Of a stretch of 64,000 bases of DNA, positions 58,070 to 64,000 are shown piece by piece. The translations under genes were made by a program, and so were the position numbers. Under the pieces are notes generated by a model. It was not told the DNA's origin, did no database searches, and worked only from the letters and a program-made list of their open reading frames with translations. How positions within the stretch are numbered: the first letter of the stretch is position 1; each line of letters starts with the position of its first letter. The DNA comes from Massilia niastensis DSM 21313 (GTDB lineage Bacteria > Pseudomonadota > Gammaproteobacteria > Burkholderiales > Burkholderiaceae_D): assembly GCF_000382345.1 (NCBI RefSeq), contig NZ_KB908076.1:248001-312000 (forward strand), written 5' to 3'.

Positions 58070-60862
58070 ATGGGCGAAAGCCAGGGTATTGCGGCCGGTG
58101 CCGCGCGGTCGGCGTTCAGCGGCGCATCTCAACATAACCGGCTCATGCGGCTCGACTTTCCATTCAAGGACGGGCCGTCCGCGATCCTTCTGCCCAACAA
58201 GCTGGTCGCTCATGAGGAAGTCTCGCGCAGTTTCCGCTTTGACGCCGAGGTGCTGTCGGACGACCAGCGCATCCCGTTGAAAATAATGATGGGCCGAATG
58301 GTGACGATCTCCCTGGTCCGGGAAGACGGTTCCCTGCGCTACTTCAACGGCTACATCACCGAGTTCCGCTTCCTGCGCAGCGATGGCGGCTTTGCCTTCT
58401 ATCAGATACTGCTCGAACCCTGGCTCGCCTTCGCGCGCCTGCGCAAGGACAGCAGGTCGTTCCACAATAAAAACGTGCTCGAGATCACCGAGGAAACCCT
58501 CAAGCATTACCCCCAGGCCGACTGGCACATGGTCAAGATCGACGAGTCGATGCTGACCGTCGCCAACCAGTACAACGAAACTGACTACAACCACCTGCAC
58601 CGGCGCTGGGAAGCGCTTGGCCTGCACTACTGGTACGAACACCGCTTCGACGGCCACAAGCTCATGATCTCGGACAACAGCTTCCTGGCCGAGCCGATCG
58701 ATGAGGAAGCGTACGTCATCTCTTTCCACGACAAGGGCGGCTCGCGCGAGGACGACGGCATTCACGAGTGGACGGCCATCCGACGCCTCGGTTCAGGCAA
58801 GACCACGCTGGCATCATTCGATTACAAGAATCCTACAGCCCAACGTGCTGAAGCCGCTTCAGTCAACCAGCAGGGCGACATCATTCCTTACGAAGTCTAC
58901 GAGGACCTTGGCGCCTATGGTTTTCGCCTGCACACCGAGGGTGAACAGCTGGCGGGCCGGCGCATGGACGAGGCGGACAAGGACACGCAGTACTTCGAGG
59001 CGGCCGGCAACGAACGGTGCGTGCTGCCCGGCCGCACGTTCAAGCTCGGCGGCCAATTCAGCGCCGAGCCGCGCTCGCGTCGCTACGACGCCGGACCGCG
59101 CAGCAGCATTGCAGACCGCTACTACCTCATCCTGTCCGCCGACCATGAGGTATCGAATAATTACCAGGCCGGCCCTGGTGCACCTTCGCACTACGAAAAC
59201 CGCTTTACGTGCATCCGCCAGGATATCCGCTGGCGTCTCGGCCGCAACTACAACAGCGAGCCGGCTACCTACACGGGGCTGCATACCGCCATCGTCGTCG
59301 GCCCGGCCGGCGCCGATATCCACACGGATGGCTACGGGCGCGTCAAGCTGCAGTTCCACTGGGACCGGCTGGGCAACTACGACGAGAAGAGTTCGCCGTG
59401 GATCCGGGTATTGAGCCCGGCAGCCGGCCGCGAATTCGGGCAGATCCGGTTGCCGCGCGTCGGCGAGGAAGTGGCCGTCGTCTACCCGAACGGGAATATC
59501 GACCATCCGCTCGTACTCGGCGCGCTCTACAACCAAACGCACATGCCGCCGTGGTCGCTGCCGGAGCAGCAGTCGCTCGCCGGCCTGCGCAGCCGGGAGC
59601 TTGGGGGCGGAGCGCGCGGCAATCACCTTGTTCTCGACGATACGAAGGACAAGATCCAGGCGCAGCTGAAAAGCGACCATCAGTGCAGCCAGCTCTCGCT
59701 CGGATACATTACGCGCATCGAAGACACCAGCGGGCGCAAGGACACACGCGGCGAAGGCTGGGAACTGCGCACCGACGGGCACGGTGTGGCACGTGCAGGC
59801 AAAGGGCTGCTCATCACGACCGAAGCGCGGCAGGCGGCACGCGGACCCATCAAGGACATGGACGAAACGACGAGACGACTCGTGCTGGCTGGCGAACAGC
59901 ATCAACTGCTGGCCGAGATCGCGCAGAAGAATGGGGCCCAGGAGCCTGTCGACAACCAGGATGCCGTTGCTTCCGTGCTGCAAGCGCAGACCGACTCGGT
60001 CGAGGGTCAAGATTCGAAAGCGGGCAGCTTCTCCGAGCTGGCGAAACCGCACCTGGTACTCGCAAGTGCCGCCGGTATCGCGACGACGACTACCGGCGAC
60101 ACCCACATCGCCAGCGACCGCCACACGGCTCTCACGACCGGGAAAAGCTTGTCTCTAGGCGTTGGTACGCATTTCTTTGCCAGCGTCCGCCAGTCCTTAC
60201 GCTTGTTCGTCCAGAAGGCTGGCTTGAAGATGGTGGCGGCGGCCGGCGACATCGACCTGCAGGCCCTGTCGGACAACATCAAGCTGCTGGCGAAGCTGGA
60301 AATCACGCACACGGCCAACCGGATCACGATCAGTGCCAAGGAAGAGGTGGTCATCAACGGCGGCGGCAGCTACGTGAAATTCGCTGCCGGCGGCATCGAA
60401 CACGGCACCAACGGCAGCTTCGTGGCGCACGCTGCGCACCACAGCCTGGTCAATGCAAAGAACGCGGAGATGGCGGCCAACATGCCACCCGTGGCCGATG
60501 TGCTGCGCAAGGGCCGCGCCGCGCTGCACATCGGCAGCCATGCCGAGACCGCGGGGAGGACCGGTGCCGGCTTGCCCTTCAAACTGTTCAAGGACGGAGC
60601 CCTGGTCGAGCAGGGACACATCGACGACAAGGGAAACATCCAGTTCGCGCACGAGCTCGATGCCAATGCGGAGTACAAGGTCGAGCTCCCGACCGGCCAG
60701 TCTTTCGCTATTGCTGCTAGCGCCTACGCCGAGCAGCACGAGCAAAATGCAGGAGTGGGATACCACGGCTATGAGAACCCGGGCGGCGCCCTGACCGAGG
60801 ACGAACATTCCCTGGACCGGGACCGGATCGATGCCAATCCCTGGTCCAGCCAGCAAGCATAA
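58070..60862 (+). CDS. vgrG: type VI secretion tip protein VgrG with C-terminal extension
   Basis: Forms the trimeric spike on the Hcp tube. 930 residues. A gp27-like N-terminal half (LMRLDFPFKDGPSAILLPNK, then NETDYNHLHRRWEALGLHYW) leads into a gp5-like OB domain with DGYGRVKLQFHWDRLG and a beta-helix. A DUF2345 region (about 640-790) follows. The last 130 residues contain a transthyretin-like beta module (GLPFKLFKDGALVEQGHIDD, then DANAEYKVELPTGQSFAI), a known docking device for cargo. AGGAGG at 58058-58063 fixes the start. The next three genes form its cargo set. Confidence 0.94.
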   Translation: MGESQGIAAGAARSAFSGASQHNRLMRLDFPFKDGPSAILLPNKLVAHEEVSRSFRFDAEVLSDDQRIPLKIMMGRMVTISLVREDGSLRYFNGYITEFRFLRSDGGFAFYQILLEPWLAFARLRKDSRSFHNKNVLEITEETLKHYPQADWHMVKIDESMLTVANQYNETDYNHLHRRWEALGLHYWYEHRFDGHKLMISDNSFLAEPIDEEAYVISFHDKGGSREDDGIHEWTAIRRLGSGKTTLASFDYKNPTAQRAEAASVNQQGDIIPYEVYEDLGAYGFRLHTEGEQLAGRRMDEADKDTQYFEAAGNERCVLPGRTFKLGGQFSAEPRSRRYDAGPRSSIADRYYLILSADHEVSNNYQAGPGAPSHYENRFTCIRQDIRWRLGRNYNSEPATYTGLHTAIVVGPAGADIHTDGYGRVKLQFHWDRLGNYDEKSSPWIRVLSPAAGREFGQIRLPRVGEEVAVVYPNGNIDHPLVLGALYNQTHMPPWSLPEQQSLAGLRSRELGGGARGNHLVLDDTKDKIQAQLKSDHQCSQLSLGYITRIEDTSGRKDTRGEGWELRTDGHGVARAGKGLLITTEARQAARGPIKDMDETTRRLVLAGEQHQLLAEIAQKNGAQEPVDNQDAVASVLQAQTDSVEGQDSKAGSFSELAKPHLVLASAAGIATTTTGDTHIASDRHTALTTGKSLSLGVGTHFFASVRQSLRLFVQKAGLKMVAAAGDIDLQALSDNIKLLAKLEITHTANRITISAKEEVVINGGGSYVKFAAGGIEHGTNGSFVAHAAHHSLVNAKNAEMAANMPPVADVLRKGRAALHIGSHAETAGRTGAGLPFKLFKDGALVEQGHIDDKGNIQFAHELDANAEYKVELPTGQSFAIAASAYAEQHEQNAGVGYHGYENPGGALTEDEHSLDRDRIDANPWSSQQA

Positions 60863-60905
60863 GTTGCAAGCGCCGACAGCGGCCTTTTAAGCGGAAGGGA
60901 AGCGC

Positions 60906-62864
60906 ATGGGCATGGAAGAAAACGAGGGCCTCTATACACAGAAGCTCTGCTACAACCAGGCGGTAGGCCCTTACCAATGCCTATCCTTGCCCTGGTGGGT
61001 CAGGACGAGCAAGCACAAGACCTACCTGGCGCGCCACCACTGCCGGATCGAACCCCTCATCTGCGGCGAAGAGGTGTTCGGCAGTATCCAGAAAGACCTC
61101 CTCGCGGCGCGAGGAAGCGTGGACATTATCACCTGGGGATTCGATCCGGGCATGGTGCTCGTCCGTGGTAGTTCAGCCGAAGACGGCATGCGCTATGGCG
61201 ACCTGCTCAAGCAGATTTCGACCCGCAAGGAGAACCCGGTCGCGGTGCGCCTGCTGCTCTGGCACGACAATGCGGCCTCGTATGCGATCCAGAAAAATAA
61301 TCCTGGCCTGTATGGAACCCGTATCCCCACGATCGGCGCCTACGCCGGCTATTTCGGCGAAACGCATGACCGGTATAACCGTGTATGGTTCGACGAGATC
61401 ATCGCGAACAAGGTGCCGAACATCGTGCTGCGTACCCGGGAAGTCGCCCTGAAGTTCCGGGGGCCTGCGCTGGCAGGCGAGAAGTACAAGATCAGCCCTA
61501 TCGACGGCCGGGCCGGCTCCATCTATCCCACCCATCATCAAAAGATGATCCTGATCGATTACGAAACGCCGGCGCGCGCCGTCGGCTACGTGATGGGGCA
61601 TAACTCGACGACCGACTTCTGGGATACGGCCAGGCATCGCTTCCAGGACAGGCGCCGCGAAACGCTGTACAGGAAGAATCCCGCCGAAGCGATCGGCAAG
61701 CTGACAGCCGCTATGGATGAAACGCAGGACTGGTACGAGCGGCAAGTGCGATCGATGTCGGGCCAGCCTGAACAAGCGTCGCGGCGAAAGGCTGAGCGCC
61801 TCATCGAATTCATCAGTCAATATGGATTCACTGCGAAACCGTATCAGGACGTGTCGCTGCGCGTGCGTGGCTCCATTTTGTACGACATGAACCACAATTT
61901 CTGCCATGGGTGGGAGGAATCCGAACCGGGTACGCCAGCCTTGAACAACGCGATCTGGATGACACCGCCTGGCATGGCGGGCGTGGAGGAACCCGTCGCG
62001 GTCAAGGCGACCGACCAGAAGCCGGCGACTCTGCCTGCTCTCGTGCAGAGCAGGCGGCACCTGAAGGCTGCCGACTTCGCCCTGAAGGACTGCCACCACA
62101 GTGCGCAGCTGTTGCGCACCTACCCGGCGTACCAGGAAAAATCGATCAAGGAATGCTACGCCAACCTGACCCGGCTCACCCATCACTACATCTTCATCCA
62201 GAACCAGTACATCCAGTACGAGGAGTGGGCCACCTACCTGACGGCGTGCATTGAGAAGCTGCGCAGCGCGGGCTACACCAAACCCATCTACGTGTTCATC
62301 CTGACCTCGACGCCCGAGACTGACGGCATGGATCTGGCGACCTATGACGTTGCCCTGCAACTCGGGCGCAGCGAGACCATGAAGGTCGAGCACGAGGAAA
62401 CGGTGGCGAAGGCCAGGCGCGGCAAGGCGAAGATGCCGATTACGGCCGCGGAGCTGGAGAAACGCGGTATCAGAGCCCTCATGGCATCGATGTGGAGCGG
62501 CGCCGAGCAGCCTAAATCCCCGAAGGACTACGAAGAGACCTACATCCACGCCAAGGTGGCGATCGTCGATGATGCGGCCTTCACGGTCGGCTCGGCCAAC
62601 CTGAACGTGCGCAGCATGGTCCTCGATAGCGAACTCAATCTGCTCAGTCAAGCGATGGACGTGGCTTTCGACTTGCGCAGGAAGCTGTTCAAGCAGTGTA
62701 CGAATGACGAGGGGCCGGCGCTGTTCGGCGATATGGGAAAAACATTCGATAAATGGTTGGACCTGATGCAAGACAACACTGATGCGATGGCGAAGGGCCG
62801 GCCCCTGAAAGGCCAGATCGCTACCTTTCACGTCGACAGGGAACCTGGTCCGCCGGTAATCTGA
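60906..62864 (+). CDS. phospholipase D-family T6SS effector candidate (Tle5-like)
   Basis: 652 residues with two HKD active-site motifs: His211-x-Lys213-x4-Asp218 (THHQKMILID) and His548-x-Lys550-x4-Asp555 (YIHAKVAIVD), the second followed by GSANLNVRSMVLDSELN. Both are intact, so an active phospholipase D is expected. There is no signal peptide, as for effectors carried by VgrG. It lies between vgrG (43 bp upstream) and a Sel1-repeat gene (1 bp downstream), the layout of Tle5 modules. The target, probably membrane phospholipid of rival or host cells, is inferred. Confidence 0.88.
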   Translation: MGMEENEGLYTQKLCYNQAVGPYQCLSLPWWVRTSKHKTYLARHHCRIEPLICGEEVFGSIQKDLLAARGSVDIITWGFDPGMVLVRGSSAEDGMRYGDLLKQISTRKENPVAVRLLLWHDNAASYAIQKNNPGLYGTRIPTIGAYAGYFGETHDRYNRVWFDEIIANKVPNIVLRTREVALKFRGPALAGEKYKISPIDGRAGSIYPTHHQKMILIDYETPARAVGYVMGHNSTTDFWDTARHRFQDRRRETLYRKNPAEAIGKLTAAMDETQDWYERQVRSMSGQPEQASRRKAERLIEFISQYGFTAKPYQDVSLRVRGSILYDMNHNFCHGWEESEPGTPALNNAIWMTPPGMAGVEEPVAVKATDQKPATLPALVQSRRHLKAADFALKDCHHSAQLLRTYPAYQEKSIKECYANLTRLTHHYIFIQNQYIQYEEWATYLTACIEKLRSAGYTKPIYVFILTSTPETDGMDLATYDVALQLGRSETMKVEHEETVAKARRGKAKMPITAAELEKRGIRALMASMWSGAEQPKSPKDYEETYIHAKVAIVDDAAFTVGSANLNVRSMVLDSELNLLSQAMDVAFDLRRKLFKQCTNDEGPALFGDMGKTFDKWLDLMQDNTDAMAKGRPLKGQIATFHVDREPGPPVI

Positions 62865-62865
62865 T

Positions 62866-63894
62866 ATGCGGCCAACAATTCGCCGCTGGATGTACATCGC
62901 CGTCGCTTCAGTCGTCATCGCGACCGGAGCCTATTTTTTACAACAACATCTGGAGTACGTAAAGATGCACACGATCCCGGCCGGCTTGCAGCCGTTCGAC
63001 GTCAACGGCCCGATTACGACTTGTGGCCGCTGGAAGGACACGATGCCGAAGACCCGCGATCCGGCCGCCTACCGGCTCTATATCAACGCCCGCAAGCTGT
63101 GGCGCAGCAAGATCGAGTGGCAGCTGACGCGCCAGGAAGCGCTCAGTATCCTGCACGATGTGCAGGCCGCCGCGAACCAGGGCGACTGGGGCGCGCGTGC
63201 ATTGATGGCCTACTTCTACCGGAACGGCCTCGGCCCCCTCGACACTAACCACGTGCTCGATCCGGATGCGGAGAAATTGGTAGAAATCCTGCGCTCGGCC
63301 GTCGCCGCCGGCCAAGCCTGGGGCTACTACGATCTCGGCGTCGCCCACGAGCACGGCTACGGGGGCGCTGCGCAGGATGAACAGATCGCGTGGGCCTATT
63401 ACCGGAAGGCGGCCGAGCTCGGCAGTCCGGAAGCGCAGATGGCCCTGGCGAGCGCGTACCTGAAAGCCGAACGTGACGACGCTGAGGAAGCGATGGTGAT
63501 GTGCGCGTATAAGCAAGGGCATGGACCTGCAGCCTACAAACTCGGAAGCTATGCCAAACTTAGCAAGAATTTCGCCGCTGCGCTGGAGTATTACCAAGCG
63601 GGCGCGCGGTTTGGAAGCAAGCGCGCATCAGTAGCACTGAGGCTTATGTTCGACACCAATGAGTGGAGTTTGCGCGACAAACAAGAGCAGGCTGTGCTCA
63701 AAGCGATCGAGATCCTGCCCGATCCAGAACGTGAACGTCGGTACGACCAGATCGCGGATGCACTGGACCTCAACCCCGACCTGAAACTGGCCCGCCTCGA
63801 CCAGGTGTTGCCTCTGCCTCCTGCGGAACTACCCGCATGGAACGGCATCCAGGACGCAGTCGAGCCCGAACCAGACGGCCCGCCGGCCTACTAA
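62866..63894 (+). CDS. Sel1-repeat membrane-anchored protein, probable immunity protein (Tli5-like)
   Basis: 342 residues. An N-terminal membrane anchor (about 8-25, WMYIAVASVVIATGAYFLQQ) places the rest in the periplasm. Several Sel1-like helical repeats span about 110-270 (GYYDLGVAHEHGYGGAAQDE, then AWAYYRKAAELGSPEAQMAL). The preceding YINARKLWRSKIEWQLTRQE region matches proteins paired with Tle5 lipases. It starts one base after the effector stop, so the two are co-expressed, as a toxin-immunity pair needs. Confidence 0.8.
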   Translation: MRPTIRRWMYIAVASVVIATGAYFLQQHLEYVKMHTIPAGLQPFDVNGPITTCGRWKDTMPKTRDPAAYRLYINARKLWRSKIEWQLTRQEALSILHDVQAAANQGDWGARALMAYFYRNGLGPLDTNHVLDPDAEKLVEILRSAVAAGQAWGYYDLGVAHEHGYGGAAQDEQIAWAYYRKAAELGSPEAQMALASAYLKAERDDAEEAMVMCAYKQGHGPAAYKLGSYAKLSKNFAAALEYYQAGARFGSKRASVALRLMFDTNEWSLRDKQEQAVLKAIEILPDPERERRYDQIADALDLNPDLKLARLDQVLPLPPAELPAWNGIQDAVEPEPDGPPAY

Positions 63895-63920
63895 AGTCAT
63901 CAGCTGATGGGGGGACAGAT

Positions 63921-64000
63921 ATGCCTCTAAAGATAATCACGGTGGGCGATAAAACCGATCACGGCGGAACCGTCATCAGCGGCTCGCCGAACCATGACGT
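63921..64000 (+). CDS. PAAR-domain spike-tip protein, 3' end cut by window edge
   Basis: The first 26 codons read MPLKIITVGDKTDHGGTVIS, then GSPNHD. GDKTDHGGxVxxGSP is the PAAR signature, the sharp cap that sits on VgrG. A GGGGGA lies just before the ATG. The frame continues past the window, so any attached effector domain is unseen. Confidence 0.85.
   Translation, partial: MPLKIITVGDKTDHGGTVISGSPNHD

Overview
The window is GC-rich bacterial chromosome (most third codon positions are G or C). Gene order and protein character point to a betaproteobacterium of the Burkholderiales, most likely Oxalobacteraceae of the Massilia/Telluria type. This rests on the scpB-rluB-rimP-nusA-infB-rbfA-truB-typA order, the very long Ala/Lys-rich RluB and IF2 tails, and the DedA-rhodanese fusion. 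The taxonomic call is an inference; no rRNA gene is present to fix it.

Layout. (1) 1-6399: the start of a TonB-dependent receptor on the minus strand, then a plus-strand peptide-type ABC importer (two permeases and a fused double ATPase) with no binding protein nearby. (2) 6493-8668: a DedA-rhodanese fusion and glucokinase, the latter preceded by two HexR-like operators. (3) 9042-20654: a housekeeping block for chromosome segregation, ribosome maturation, transcription and translation (scpB, rluB, rimP, nusA, infB, rbfA, truB, typA). It has a clear sigma-70 promoter and a terminator-type leader before rimP, and a second terminator-like hairpin between infB and rbfA. (4) 20726-20955: a small AT-richer element bounded by 29-bp perfect inverted repeats. 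(5) 21057-53197: a nearly complete flagellar system of about 39 genes. The runs fliD-fliS-fliT-fliK-fliL-fliA-motA-motB, flgMN, flgA, flgB-L plus a downstream hook-associated-like gene, fliE-J, and fliMNPQR-flhBA match the lateral (Laf / Flag-2) clusters of Vibrio, Aeromonas and E. coli rather than the usual primary betaproteobacterial cluster. It has its own sigma-28, anti-sigma factor, stator, chaperones and a short flagellin. No chemotaxis gene, fliO, flhF/flhG, flhDC or LafK-type regulator is visible. FlgJ is split into two genes 6.7 kb apart, and FliM is divergent. (6) 53539-64000: accessory DNA. It holds a second TonB-dependent receptor, a 24-codon remnant of dusA (a known integration target), a pRiA4b ORF-3-like gene, a decayed IS66 transposase, and a type VI secretion cargo module (VgrG, phospholipase D effector, Sel1-repeat immunity candidate, PAAR protein running off the right edge).

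How it fits together. The flagellar genes appear able to build and power a complete second-type flagellum: export gate (FlhA, FlhB, FliPQR), ATPase complex (FliHIJ), MS-ring, C-ring, rod, L/P rings, hook, junction, cap and filament. Within it, FliA-FlgM form the late-gene switch. The T6SS module at the right edge would arm a secretion apparatus encoded elsewhere with a lipase toxin. No tRNA, rRNA or CRISPR array was recognised. All promoter, operator and terminator calls are by eye.
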